Assembly: GCA_003290465.1 (NCBI GenBank)
Contig: CP030759.1
Coordinates: forward strand, 2,492,572-2,556,571
Reading direction: 5' to 3'
Source: Candidatus Sumerlaea chitinivorans
GTDB taxonomy: Bacteria; Sumerlaeota; Sumerlaeia; Sumerlaeales; Sumerlaeaceae
DNA length: 64,000 nucleotides
The notes under the pieces are model-generated. The model was given only the letters and a program-made list of their open reading frames with translations. It made no database searches and was not told the origin of the DNA. Both the position numbers and the translations under genes were made by a program. The first letter of the stretch is position 1; the number at the start of each line of letters is the position of its first letter. Below, piece by piece: positions 35,776 to 44,863 of the stretch.

Positions 35776-37503
35776 ATGATGAGGCAAGCACTCGTTACAG
35801 AATCGCCGGAGGTACAATCTCAACCCCGTCACTCTCACGCCCGTCGTCGCGAGAAGATTCGCATCATCCCCTTGGGTGGCGTCGGCGAGGTGGGCATGAA
35901 CATGATGGTGTACGAATACGGCGCGGATATTTTTGCCGTGGATTGTGGCCACATGTTCCCCGATGAAGACCTTTTGGGGGTGGATCTTGTCATTCCTGAC
36001 ACTACTTACTTAGAGGAGCGCCGCGACCGTGTCCGCGCCGTCATTGTTACCCACGCACACGACGATCACATGGGCGCACTTCCATACTTTCTTAAGAAGC
36101 TGCCAGTCCCGGTGATCGGCCCCCCCCTGGCATGCGAAATCCTACGCGAACGACTCGCAGAGCACGGCTTGGATCAAACGACTCAATTCATTCCTGTCTC
36201 GCCGGGGGAGACAATCCTGCTCGGTGACGTTGAGGTGGAATTTCTCCACGTAACCCATAGTGTCCCTCAGAGCCTTGCCTTGGCCATCCACCTGCCATTC
36301 GGGAGTATCGTCCATTCCAGCGACTATAAAATTGATACCGCCCCCATCTATGGTCCCCCGTTTGACTTTCAAGGCTTTGCCCGCTGCGGTGAGCGCGGCG
36401 TGGTGGCGCTGCTGTGCGACTCCACCAACGTAGAACGGGAGGGGCGCACTCCCCCAGAGCGCTCACTGATGGAACCACTTGATCGCATCTTCGCCATGGC
36501 GCCACGCTCGATTATTTTTTCATGCTTTGCCAGCGCCCTTCACCGCATCCAGATCGTCCTCGACCTCGCCTTGCGCCACCGCAAAAAAGTTTTCGTCACA
36601 GGCTTAAACATGGCACGCAACATCGCCATCGCCGAGCGCCTTGGAATCCTCTCAATCCCCACAGATCATCTCCTCGACCTATCGGAGTTGCGTCGTGTGG
36701 CCCCCGAACGGCGTGTCATCCTCACCACCGGCAGCCAAGGCGAACCCCTCAGCGCCCTAAGTCGCATGGCCATTGATGAGCACAAAGAAATCAAAATCAA
36801 ACCCGGCGATACCGTGATTCTCTCCTCGCGCATCATCCCGGGCAATGAACGAATGATCTATGCCATGATTAACCATCTGTTTCGCCGGGGAGCAGAGGTG
36901 TTTTACGAGGGGGTAGCGAACGTCCACGTCTCCGGCCACGCTTACCGCGAGGACATGCGCACGCTCATCGCCCTTTGCAAACCACGCTATCTCATCCCAA
37001 TCCATGGTGAGTTTCGCCACCTTGTCCTGCACAAACATCTTGCCGAAGAAGCCGGAATGGATCCCGACAAGATTTTCCTCCTTCAAAACGGCGAAGTATT
37101 GGAAATTGACGCAGACGGAGCAGCTCGGGCCGAAAAGCTTAACGTCAGCCGCGTGCTCGTGGACGGCGACGAGGTCGGCAGCATCGACGACATCGTTCTC
37201 CGCGATCGCCGGCGCCTGAGCGAGGATGGCATGGTGATCGCCGTGCTCGTTGTCGACCGCGCCACAGGTCAGCTCGTCGCAGGACCCGACATTGTGTCGC
37301 GCGGATTCCTTTTTATGGATGAGAACGAACCGTTCTTTGACCAGTGTAAAACCGTAGTCAAAAGAGCCTTCGACGACTGTGCTCAGGAAGGCAAACAGGA
37401 GTGGTCGGTCGTCAAAGAGGCCGTGCGGGCCAAACTCAAGCGTTACATTAAATCCGAGACCGGCCGCTTTCCCTACATCCTTCCCGTGGTGCTGGAAATC
37501 TAA
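35776..37503 (+). CDS. rnj: Ribonuclease J
   Basis: This 575-aa RNA-degrading enzyme combines endonuclease and 5'-3' exonuclease activity in the family. IPLGGVGEVGMNM opens the metallo-beta-lactamase core. The two-zinc motif HAHDDH is at about residues 93-98. The beta-CASP motifs follow: LLCDSTN, FVTGLNMARN, LTTGSQGEP and IPIHGEFRHL. The C-terminal domain ends KSETGRFPYILPVVLEI. The ATG at 35776 is chosen because the conserved part begins soon after; the frame is open for 52 more codons upstream. Two adjacent ATGs make the exact start uncertain by one residue. Confidence 0.94.
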   Translation: MMRQALVTESPEVQSQPRHSHARRREKIRIIPLGGVGEVGMNMMVYEYGADIFAVDCGHMFPDEDLLGVDLVIPDTTYLEERRDRVRAVIVTHAHDDHMGALPYFLKKLPVPVIGPPLACEILRERLAEHGLDQTTQFIPVSPGETILLGDVEVEFLHVTHSVPQSLALAIHLPFGSIVHSSDYKIDTAPIYGPPFDFQGFARCGERGVVALLCDSTNVEREGRTPPERSLMEPLDRIFAMAPRSIIFSCFASALHRIQIVLDLALRHRKKVFVTGLNMARNIAIAERLGILSIPTDHLLDLSELRRVAPERRVILTTGSQGEPLSALSRMAIDEHKEIKIKPGDTVILSSRIIPGNERMIYAMINHLFRRGAEVFYEGVANVHVSGHAYREDMRTLIALCKPRYLIPIHGEFRHLVLHKHLAEEAGMDPDKIFLLQNGEVLEIDADGAARAEKLNVSRVLVDGDEVGSIDDIVLRDRRRLSEDGMVIAVLVVDRATGQLVAGPDIVSRGFLFMDENEPFFDQCKTVVKRAFDDCAQEGKQEWSVVKEAVRAKLKRYIKSETGRFPYILPVVLEI

Positions 37504-37538
37504 TCGTTCCACAAAACCCCTTTTGGGCTCGGGAACGA
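37504..37538 (+). terminator. Possible terminator hairpin after RNase J
   Basis: TCGTTCC (37504-37510) pairs with GGAACGA (37532-37538), and an inner CCC/GGG pair shortens the loop. Only a weak T-rich tract follows (AATTTGGTTT), so termination may be partial. It separates RNase J from pilT. Confidence 0.42.
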
Positions 37539-37605
37539 CGCAATTTGGTTTGAACATCTGCGCCTGCGCTTCGCAATATATTCATAGAAAGGAAGGGAAC
37601 TCGCT

Positions 37606-38667
37606 GTGGAAATTGCTGATTTACTTCGCTACACCGTGGAAGCCGATGCATCCGACTTACACATTGCAGTAGGCCGCCCTCCCTGCATCCGCGTGCACGG
37701 CAAACTTCGCAATATTGAAGGTCCACCGCTGACCGCAGCGGATACGCGTCGCCTCATTTACGGCATCCTCACCGATGCACAAAAACTTCGCTTCGAGGAA
37801 ATGCGGGAGCTGGACTTTTCTCTCAGCATTTCCAACATCAGCCGTTTCCGTGTAAACGTTCACCTTCAGCGCGGGAGTGTGGCTGCAGCCTTCCGCGTGA
37901 TCTCTGCCGTCATCCGCAACTTCGAAGAATTGCATCTACCTACTCGAGTTTGCGAGCGCTTCGCACGGCGCCCCTCTGGGCTCGTCCTGATCACGGGCCC
38001 TACCGGCTCCGGAAAATCCACGACCTTGGCAGCGATGATTGACCTCATCAATAGTGAGCGCGAGTGCCACATTATCACAATCGAAGATCCCATCGAGTAT
38101 CTGCATCAGCACAAGAAAGCGCTCGTCGAGCAACGCGAGGTTGGAGAAGATACACTCTCCTTTGCAAATGCGCTGAAGTACGTCCTGCGCCAAGATCCGG
38201 ACGTCATCATGGTGGGCGAAATGCGCGACCTCGAGACCATTTCCGCCGCACTTACTGCAGCGGAAACCGGCCACCTTGTCTTCTCCACCCTGCATACCGT
38301 AGACGTGCCGCAGACCATCGACCGCATCATCGACGTCTTCCCACCCCACCAGCAGGAGCAGGTGCGTATCCAGTTGGCTGGGGTACTGGAAGGGGTCATT
38401 TGTCAGGCCCTATTGCCAGCAGCAAGTGGCAAAGGCCGCGAACTTGCCTGCGAAGTCATGGTAGCCACGGACGGCATACGCAACCTCATCCGCGAAGCAA
38501 AAACGCACCAGATCTATACCCAAATCGAAGCCGGCGGCGCACTCGGCATGCAAACCATGGACCGTGCCATCGCCGAGCTCTTCAAACGCGGAAAAATCAC
38601 CCGCGAGACGGCTATGCTCCACGCTCGAAAACTCGACGAATTGAAGCGCCATATGACCATGCTGTAA
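37606..38667 (+). CDS. pilT: Type IV pilus retraction ATPase PilT
   Basis: This 353-aa AAA-type ATPase powers pilus retraction at the inner membrane. The N-terminal PAS-like part (EIADLLRYTVEADASDLHI) is followed by Walker A GPTGSGKST at about residues 130-138 and the Asp box IITIEDPIEYLH. Walker B is VIMVGEMRDLETISAAL, and the His box is HLVFSTLHT. A C-terminal 'AIAELFKRGKITRETAMLHA' region matches the family. GTG is the start, with AGGAAGGG about nine bases before. The BFN-domain gene follows after 37 bases. Confidence 0.92.
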   Translation: MEIADLLRYTVEADASDLHIAVGRPPCIRVHGKLRNIEGPPLTAADTRRLIYGILTDAQKLRFEEMRELDFSLSISNISRFRVNVHLQRGSVAAAFRVISAVIRNFEELHLPTRVCERFARRPSGLVLITGPTGSGKSTTLAAMIDLINSERECHIITIEDPIEYLHQHKKALVEQREVGEDTLSFANALKYVLRQDPDVIMVGEMRDLETISAALTAAETGHLVFSTLHTVDVPQTIDRIIDVFPPHQQEQVRIQLAGVLEGVICQALLPAASGKGRELACEVMVATDGIRNLIREAKTHQIYTQIEAGGALGMQTMDRAIAELFKRGKITRETAMLHARKLDELKRHMTML

Positions 38668-38704
38668 GCGGTCGGCACAGACTTCTTAGGAAGGGACAAT
38701 CGCT

Positions 38705-39265
38705 ATGTCCGAGCACTACATCGAAGTCGAGCTCCGCGAAATCCGCATCATGAAGAACGCCGGGGAACCGCTTTTCCCCATCGTTCTTGTGGAAAAAGAC
38801 GGCAAGCGAGCCGTCCAAATCTTCATAGGGCCGTTCGAGCTCTCCGTCCTGGACAGCACCTTGGATGGGCACGTTTCCCCGCGCCCCATGACCCACGACC
38901 TCATTTTCAATATTTTGGATGACCTCGGCGCAACGTTGCGCCGAGTGCTCGTCGTCAAACTTGAGGGAAATACTTTTTACGGTGCACTCGAAATCCAAGA
39001 GCGCGATGGCACAATCGTCCGGGTGGACGCTCGCCCCAGCGATTCTATCATCCTCGCCACCAAACGCAATATCCCTATCTTCGTCGAGGAACAGGTCTTT
39101 GCCGCAACCGGCAACCTGACAGTGGAGAACGAGGATGAGCTGGAGCCCGATGACGTACCGCCTGAGGAAGACGAGCCCTTAGAGTTCGACGATCTTGGCG
39201 AACAGGCGGACGAACCGGACTTTGGCAATGAAGGCTTCGATGACGAAGAGGAGGAGGATAAGTAA
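38705..39265 (+). CDS. Bifunctional nuclease family protein (BFN/DUF151)
   Basis: This 186-aa protein contains a BFN (DUF151) domain over about residues 5-140, with VLVEKDGKRAVQIFIG, 'SPRPMTHDLIFNILDDLG' and 'RPSDSIILATKRNIPIFVEE'. In plants and bacteria such proteins have reported or suggested nuclease activity, but their in vivo role is unclear. The last ~45 residues are very acidic (Asp/Glu-rich). AGGAAGGG lies ahead of the ATG. It sits 37 bases after pilT and 4 bases before the GH116-like gene. Confidence 0.85.
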   Translation: MSEHYIEVELREIRIMKNAGEPLFPIVLVEKDGKRAVQIFIGPFELSVLDSTLDGHVSPRPMTHDLIFNILDDLGATLRRVLVVKLEGNTFYGALEIQERDGTIVRVDARPSDSIILATKRNIPIFVEEQVFAATGNLTVENEDELEPDDVPPEEDEPLEFDDLGEQADEPDFGNEGFDDEEEEDK

Positions 39266-39269
39266 CAGC

Positions 39270-42200
39270 GTGCGCAAAAGCCCGGGGATTCTTTGGCGAA
39301 CTGCGTTCCTCCTTACCCTCTGCGGCTTTCTCTCCGCTGCCAAGCCGGTCAGCACGCACGTCTCCTCCCCCGAGCTTCTCATCACCGGCGCTTCCACCAC
39401 ATTCAGCTCTTCTAAGCCCATCCACGGTGCCCCCGCCGATCGCGCCGCGCTTCTCCAGCACGAGAGATCAGGGCGCGACTTTCACTACCTCCTGAAGAAC
39501 ATCCCCTCCGGTAAGCCGCTCGAGCTCGAGCTTGGCTTCGCGGAACTAATCCACACTCAGCCGGGGCAGCGAGTGTTTCGCGTTGAAGCAAACGGCAAAA
39601 CCCTCATTGACCGACTGGACATCGTGGCCGAGGCGGGAGGCCCCCACCGCGCCCTCATCCGCCGTGTTTCTGCCACGCCAGTGCGCGGCACACTAGACCT
39701 GCGCTTTGTGGGCGTCATTGGCGACGCTAAAATTGGCTACGTTCGGCTGGAACTGGACGGACAGGAAATCGTGATTGGCCCGGGCGCTCCCCGCCTTGCG
39801 CAAACCGCGGACGTTGCCCCCTACGTCTCAGACAGTGGAGACATCCGCATGGATATGATGCATCGCCCCCTCCCCGTGGGGATGCCGATTGGTGGGCTGG
39901 GAACCGGTTCCTTTGAGATCCTGAGTGATGGCTCGTTTACCAACTTCACCATCAATCAAAACTGGGATTCACCCATCCGCACTCCACGCGGAACTTTTCT
40001 TGCCGTCATGGCAAAATCCCGTTCCTACTCAGGCGAAGGCCGCCTGCTGCGCGTCGCGAATCGCGGCTTGGCCAATGCCTTTGCCAACGCCCCACCCATG
40101 AGCGAGTGCCACTGGCAAGCTCGCTTTCCCTTCCTTCAGCTTCAGTTTCACGATCCCCAATTTCCCCTTCGCGTGCGTGTGGAAACGTTCTCGCCATTTG
40201 TGCCGGGAAATGCTGCGGAGAGTTCAATCCCCTGCGCCTACGTTCTGGTCGAGCTCACAAACCCCAACACATTTCCGGTTTTGGGAGCCGTGGCATTCTC
40301 GTGGGAGGATATCAATGGGCGCGGTGGATCCGGCTACGCCGGCGACGTGTGGCCACTCGTTGCCGCCCCCCATCACGCCGAGGCCCAAACCACAGGGCTT
40401 TCCGGCATCCGATGCTATGCCCCTCCGCTCCCCATCGAGCGCAAGGCAAGCTTCGCCGGCGAGTATTTTCTTGGCGTCGAGACCAGTGGCGTCGCCGTCA
40501 CCCGTCTCCTCCACTGGGATCCGTCTTCCTCGTTGATTCCTTGGTGGAAAGCCTTTGTGCAAAGTGGACGGCTTCCTCAAAGCAAGGATCCGAAATCCAT
40601 CTCGTCCCACCTCAACGCCCCCTCGGGGACAACCGCGATCGTCGTCGCAGCATGCCGCAATCTCGCTCCCGGCGAGCGCCGTGTCATTCCATTTGTGCTC
40701 ACGTGGCACATGCCGCGCTATGTGACGCTCGACCAAGTGGTGGATTCGGCCGCTTACACCCAACGGTTTGCCTCTGCGCTCGACGTCGCTACTGCAGCCA
40801 CCCTAAACCGTCCTTATTTCACCGAGATGGCTCGGGCATGGCAGGCATCACTCGTGGATTCAAATCTTCCAAACTGGCTCAAGCATGATCTCCTGAACGC
40901 AGCCAGCCGCACCGTGGCGAACAGCACATGGTTCTCCGCGCGTGGTTTTCAGTTGCTTGAAGCGCCTGAGTTTGCGGAAGGGGCGTGGCTGGCCTACGAA
41001 CGCCGCGCTCTGGCCCACGCGTTTCTCCTTCCCCACTTCCCTGAACTGGTGCGCGCGGAAACCGAGCGCACCGCCGAGACGATCATCAATCGCAGCGAGC
41101 TCCCGCGCCGTGTGGGCACCCTGCATCGCTCCCATGTCTCGCCGCCTTCAGAACTGCCCGCTGTGGACGCACTGGCTGCGTTCCTTTGCGAAAGCCTCGC
41201 GCTTGCAAAAGCCCGACTCGTCGACGCCGCGTGGCTAAGCGCTCGTCTGCCTGCATTCGAGCGAGCTCTTGGGGGCATTGTCGCCACCACGGGGCCGGGC
41301 CCTACGGGCATCTCGGCAATCACGACTTTCGACGAACTGGGCGTCCCCCACTCACTCACTATGCCCTATGCAGGAGGAACCGCTGTGGCAGGACTTGCTG
41401 CGGGGGAGGAACTCTTGGGACTCATCGCCGCGCAGACTCCCTCGGCTGAGACTTCCACTCGCGAGATGCTTCGACGCCTGCGCGCAATGCGCGAGCGGAT
41501 CGCACGAGAATACTTGAGTGCGGCCTTCTACGGTGATCGCCTCCTCTGGCGATTCAATCCGTACGACGTCCCAACCACCGACTCTACTTTTGCCGCTGCG
41601 TTTGCCGGAGAGTGGTTTGCAGCCGCGGCAGGCCTACCCAACATGTTGCCCGACACTCAACTGGAGAGCGCGCTCGAATCGCAGATCTACGAGTCTCTTC
41701 ACATGGGGAAAGTTCCTCCCCTCGCCGCTGCGCTCTGTAAGCCACCGAAATGCCTGAGCACTCCACGCCTGACCGATGCGTGGCTTGCTGCTGTAGCAAT
41801 GCGCACCGGCCGGGCAGATGCAGCTTTGACGCTTCTACGCGCGACCCATGAACAGTGCCTTGCGGTCGACCAAAACCCTTGGGGCGCCGCCCTCGCATAC
41901 GATGCTCTCACGGGTGCCCCCCTCGCTTTTCCAAACTCCTCAACGATGGCCGCGACATGGGCAATTCTCCCCGCCATGCATGGCATCGCGTTCGACGCCA
42001 TGGAGGAAATCCTCTCTTTCGATCCGCATATCCCGCTCGACCTTGCGGAGGAGCTCCACCTTCCCATCTTCACGCCAACCTTCCATGGCTGGCTGGATTA
42101 CGATGGCGGGACCCGCACCGGAGTCCTTCGGGTAGTTCGCGTCTTGAACCCACACCCAGCATCGCCTCTGACCATTCGACGTTTGAAAATCCGCTCGGTC

Positions 42201-42287
42201 ACAGAGACTCTTGCGACACCCATCACCCTCGAACCGGGTGCTATCGTCACCTTCCACCTTCAGCCACCTGAGAACATGCCCCACTGA
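39270..42287 (+). CDS. Secreted malectin plus GH116-like glycoside hydrolase
   Basis: This 1005-aa protein starts at GTG four bases after the upstream stop, with AGGAGG inside the previous gene. A signal peptide (about residues 1-24) precedes a malectin-like domain at about 60-165 (DFHYLLKNIPSGKPLELELG...GYVRLEL). Then come a GH116 N-terminal domain (LPVGMPIGGLGTGSFEIL...WDSPI) and a C-terminal helical domain. From memory of GBA2/TxGH116, the nucleophile Glu would fall in LLEAPEF and the acid/base Asp in ITTFDEL. Blocks usually around them (YNTYDVHFYAS, PHDIG) are absent. It may cleave beta-glucosides or xylosides, or only bind. The final ~60 residues look like a beta domain. Confidence 0.72.
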   Translation: MRKSPGILWRTAFLLTLCGFLSAAKPVSTHVSSPELLITGASTTFSSSKPIHGAPADRAALLQHERSGRDFHYLLKNIPSGKPLELELGFAELIHTQPGQRVFRVEANGKTLIDRLDIVAEAGGPHRALIRRVSATPVRGTLDLRFVGVIGDAKIGYVRLELDGQEIVIGPGAPRLAQTADVAPYVSDSGDIRMDMMHRPLPVGMPIGGLGTGSFEILSDGSFTNFTINQNWDSPIRTPRGTFLAVMAKSRSYSGEGRLLRVANRGLANAFANAPPMSECHWQARFPFLQLQFHDPQFPLRVRVETFSPFVPGNAAESSIPCAYVLVELTNPNTFPVLGAVAFSWEDINGRGGSGYAGDVWPLVAAPHHAEAQTTGLSGIRCYAPPLPIERKASFAGEYFLGVETSGVAVTRLLHWDPSSSLIPWWKAFVQSGRLPQSKDPKSISSHLNAPSGTTAIVVAACRNLAPGERRVIPFVLTWHMPRYVTLDQVVDSAAYTQRFASALDVATAATLNRPYFTEMARAWQASLVDSNLPNWLKHDLLNAASRTVANSTWFSARGFQLLEAPEFAEGAWLAYERRALAHAFLLPHFPELVRAETERTAETIINRSELPRRVGTLHRSHVSPPSELPAVDALAAFLCESLALAKARLVDAAWLSARLPAFERALGGIVATTGPGPTGISAITTFDELGVPHSLTMPYAGGTAVAGLAAGEELLGLIAAQTPSAETSTREMLRRLRAMRERIAREYLSAAFYGDRLLWRFNPYDVPTTDSTFAAAFAGEWFAAAAGLPNMLPDTQLESALESQIYESLHMGKVPPLAAALCKPPKCLSTPRLTDAWLAAVAMRTGRADAALTLLRATHEQCLAVDQNPWGAALAYDALTGAPLAFPNSSTMAATWAILPAMHGIAFDAMEEILSFDPHIPLDLAEELHLPIFTPTFHGWLDYDGGTRTGVLRVVRVLNPHPASPLTIRRLKIRSVTETLATPITLEPGAIVTFHLQPPENMPH

Positions 42288-42433
42288 CGCGTGGGGACCT
42301 CGAACCACCTAAACAGCGTTAATTGGGGTTTTTGCGTCCGCCTTGCGGAGATCCTTCAAGAAAATGATTCGCTCTGCCAGCCTTCGTGGATTCTTACCAC
42401 GCCAGAGGTCTGCCTTGGCACCTTGCCCGTGAG

Positions 42434-44392
42434 TCAAGCATGCTGACTGTTTTCCGCTCCGATTTTTGCTTCCTCTGTCTCCATTGAGCGGAACCTCAGC
42501 ACAATCCTTGCCCCGCCTTCCGGGCGATTCTCTGCACGCACGCTTCCATGATGGAATTGCTCGATAATGGTCTTCACCCAATGGAGGCCCAAGCCCTCCG
42601 ACCGCTCTGATTTCGTGGAGTAGCCGTACTCAAAAATGCGATTGCACTCCGTGTTTTCGAGCAGTCGCCCCTGCGGGTCGCGAATGCCAGCACCCGAGTC
42701 CTCCACGACAATTTCATAGTAGGCCTTTTCCGGATTATACCCAGTCCGAATGCACACTCGGGGCGAGGAGGGGTTTTCCCCTGTTTGGGCCCGACGAATC
42801 GCGTCCATCGCGTTACTGAGTACGTTGAAAAGTGCCAGCTTTAATAATCGGGGCTCCACAATCGGCGGCGGAATTTCCTGCCCAAAGTCCTGCTCAAGTT
42901 GAACTGCGCCGGAAACCGTTGGCTTGAACGTTTTCAAGAAGCTCTCCACCAGTTCGTTCAGGTCGTGCCGCTCGTAGCGAGGCTGCTTCACGTGGCTAAA
43001 CGAACGGTAGATGTCCACAATGTTCTGAAGCAGTTCCGCAGAGCGAAGAACCCCTTCCACACTTTCGCGAAGGAGTTGTTGATGGACTTGGGTGAACTCC
43101 GACGACGGAATTTTCACCAGTTCTTTCATCGTCTGGAGTTCCAGTTTCGTCGTCGCAAGAATGTTGGTGAGGTCGTGGCCCAGATTGCGCGAGAGGCTGA
43201 TATTCGCTTCGCTGCGCTGGCGCGTAAGGCTCTGTTGGAACATCTGCCATGCGTGAATCCCCTGTTGGATCACCTCGCAGCTTTGCTCTACGCCTTGGAA
43301 CCGAAGCCCCACAGCTGGAACGCTTGCCTGTAAACGCCCCCGAATCACAAGCTGCATGCCTTCCACTGGGGCCCAGTATATGAAATCCCCCGTCTTGCTG
43401 TCCGCTGTAAATCCCTTTTTAGGATGCTCTCCGTCGCGCAGGACAGCCGCATCCTGCCGTGGGCTGGAAACGTCGGGAATGCCCACTTGCTCAATAAGCG
43501 ACCAGCTTGCACCATCGTTTGCCACCAACGCGAGTTCCACGCGCTCCAACCCAAACGCTTGGAGCATCACCGTCAAAGTGTCCTCCAGAACCCGCCTTTG
43601 CCCTCCCTCCTCGCGTTGCTCGTCCGCCTGAAGCAACCGGCCGAGGATTTCGTTCAGCCGCTGAAGGAGGGCGCGCATGGCCATCTCATTGTACGCGGTC
43701 TCGAGTCCACCATAGGGCCGCAAAATCAGCCGCGGTGTGCCCTCTTTCGATTCCTGCAAATGGGTCGTCACCGTGTGCATGGCCCGCAGCACATAACGAT
43801 ACAGGAAATAGTAGACGACCAACCACACGACAACCAACACGCCCACAATCCCCCAGTAGAGCCGAGTCAGTTGCTCAATGGGTGGGTAATTAGTGGGCGT
43901 AGTATAGCGCGCGACCAGTCGCCCCGCGCTGGCCGCCCCGCGCTCCCGCTTCACCCCCAGATCCGTGATGCGCTCAAAGTTGCGCAAGAACAGACTGTTG
44001 CGCCACGTGTTGAGTCGCTTCGGTTTCTCAGGATCCGTGACCTGCAACCCCATCACCACGTTGCGATTGGCGTCCTCTAGCCGGAACGAGAAAATCGAGG
44101 AGGGCCCACGAACGATCGCCTCCATTTCTTTGCGCAGGCGCTCGGCAGCACGCTGGCGCACCGCTTCGCTTGGCGCAAACAACACATCACCCGCCAATTC
44201 GCCAAGCGTATCCGGGAGCGCGAAAATTTCGCGAAAATGCTCCCGAATGATCCTCTCCTTCTCCCCCGTAAAGTGCTGCCGGTCCAGCTCGTAGAGCACC
44301 AACCCAAGCGTCAGGAAATACAGCAGGGTCACGACAACGGTTAGGATTGAAGTGCGTCGCTGCTCTGTAATTTTGGTCATTGCGCCGGTCAT
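42434..44392 (-). CDS. Membrane sensor histidine kinase
   Basis: This 652-aa kinase has a first membrane helix at about residues 16-35, a ~150-residue periplasmic sensor, and a second helix at about 180-205. A long cytoplasmic linker follows. The dimerisation/phosphorylation site is NLGHDLTNILATTK (about residue 407). The ATPase lobe has NVLSNAMDAIRRA, EDSGAGI and GLGLHWVK. The phosphoacceptor context HDLTN differs from the usual HELR/P. No response regulator is adjacent, so it is an orphan. It diverges from the next gene by only 53 bases. A start four codons later is possible. Confidence 0.87.
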   Translation of the reverse strand: MTGAMTKITEQRRTSILTVVVTLLYFLTLGLVLYELDRQHFTGEKERIIREHFREIFALPDTLGELAGDVLFAPSEAVRQRAAERLRKEMEAIVRGPSSIFSFRLEDANRNVVMGLQVTDPEKPKRLNTWRNSLFLRNFERITDLGVKRERGAASAGRLVARYTTPTNYPPIEQLTRLYWGIVGVLVVVWLVVYYFLYRYVLRAMHTVTTHLQESKEGTPRLILRPYGGLETAYNEMAMRALLQRLNEILGRLLQADEQREEGGQRRVLEDTLTVMLQAFGLERVELALVANDGASWSLIEQVGIPDVSSPRQDAAVLRDGEHPKKGFTADSKTGDFIYWAPVEGMQLVIRGRLQASVPAVGLRFQGVEQSCEVIQQGIHAWQMFQQSLTRQRSEANISLSRNLGHDLTNILATTKLELQTMKELVKIPSSEFTQVHQQLLRESVEGVLRSAELLQNIVDIYRSFSHVKQPRYERHDLNELVESFLKTFKPTVSGAVQLEQDFGQEIPPPIVEPRLLKLALFNVLSNAMDAIRRAQTGENPSSPRVCIRTGYNPEKAYYEIVVEDSGAGIRDPQGRLLENTECNRIFEYGYSTKSERSEGLGLHWVKTIIEQFHHGSVRAENRPEGGARIVLRFRSMETEEAKIGAENSQHA

Positions 44393-44445
44393 TTCTTATC
44401 GGTAGAGACTAACTTTTAGAAACTTACAAGGGTGATGCAAGGTTG

Positions 44446-44856
44446 ATGGACGAGACTATTTTCGATTATCTCGAACGCACACGACTTGTGGATTACGTTC
44501 TGGCGGCGGCCGCCATCGTTGGGCCTGTGCTCCAAGCCCTCCTTGCAGCCCTGCTTCGTGACCGCGACATTGTGAAACACCACCGCCATCAGTGGGCGCT
44601 TGGGCTGCTTGCTTTTCCCACCCTCTTCGTCCTTTGGCTCGTTTACAACTATATCATGGATCTTTACGGCTTGGACAGCGTTTTTGCGCTTCTTCTCAAC
44701 GCCGGCATTTTTATCGGTGTGGCGCTGGTATACGTTTTGCTCGAACGACTTCTCTATCAGCACTTTTATGGGAAAAAGAGCGGACAAACCGTGACGGAGG
44801 CGTCGTCCTCGCCTGACAACTCCAACGAAGTCCAGACTCAAAACCCAAAGGAGTAA
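44446..44856 (+). CDS. Small three-helix membrane protein
   Basis: This 136-aa protein has three hydrophobic helices at about residues 14-38, 53-76 and 80-104 and a polar Ser/Asn/Gln-rich tail of about 27 residues. I recognise no family. AAGG precedes the ATG at 44446 by a few bases; the preceding TTG codon is a possible start. The next gene begins 7 bases after its stop, so they form an operon. The divergent histidine kinase upstream may control or sense with it, but this is speculation. Confidence 0.72.
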   Translation: MDETIFDYLERTRLVDYVLAAAAIVGPVLQALLAALLRDRDIVKHHRHQWALGLLAFPTLFVLWLVYNYIMDLYGLDSVFALLLNAGIFIGVALVYVLLERLLYQHFYGKKSGQTVTEASSSPDNSNEVQTQNPKE

Positions 44857-44863
44857 GCGCGTT

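Noticed and set aside
39270-42287. Loss of the GH116 catalytic acids
   Set aside because: Recounting against the known pattern places a Glu (LLEAPEF) and an Asp (TTFDEL) at matching positions, so inactivity cannot be claimed.
42279-42296. Terminator at the end of the GH116-like gene
   Set aside because: CCCCAC/GTGGGG forms a 6-bp stem around the stop codon but no T-run follows.
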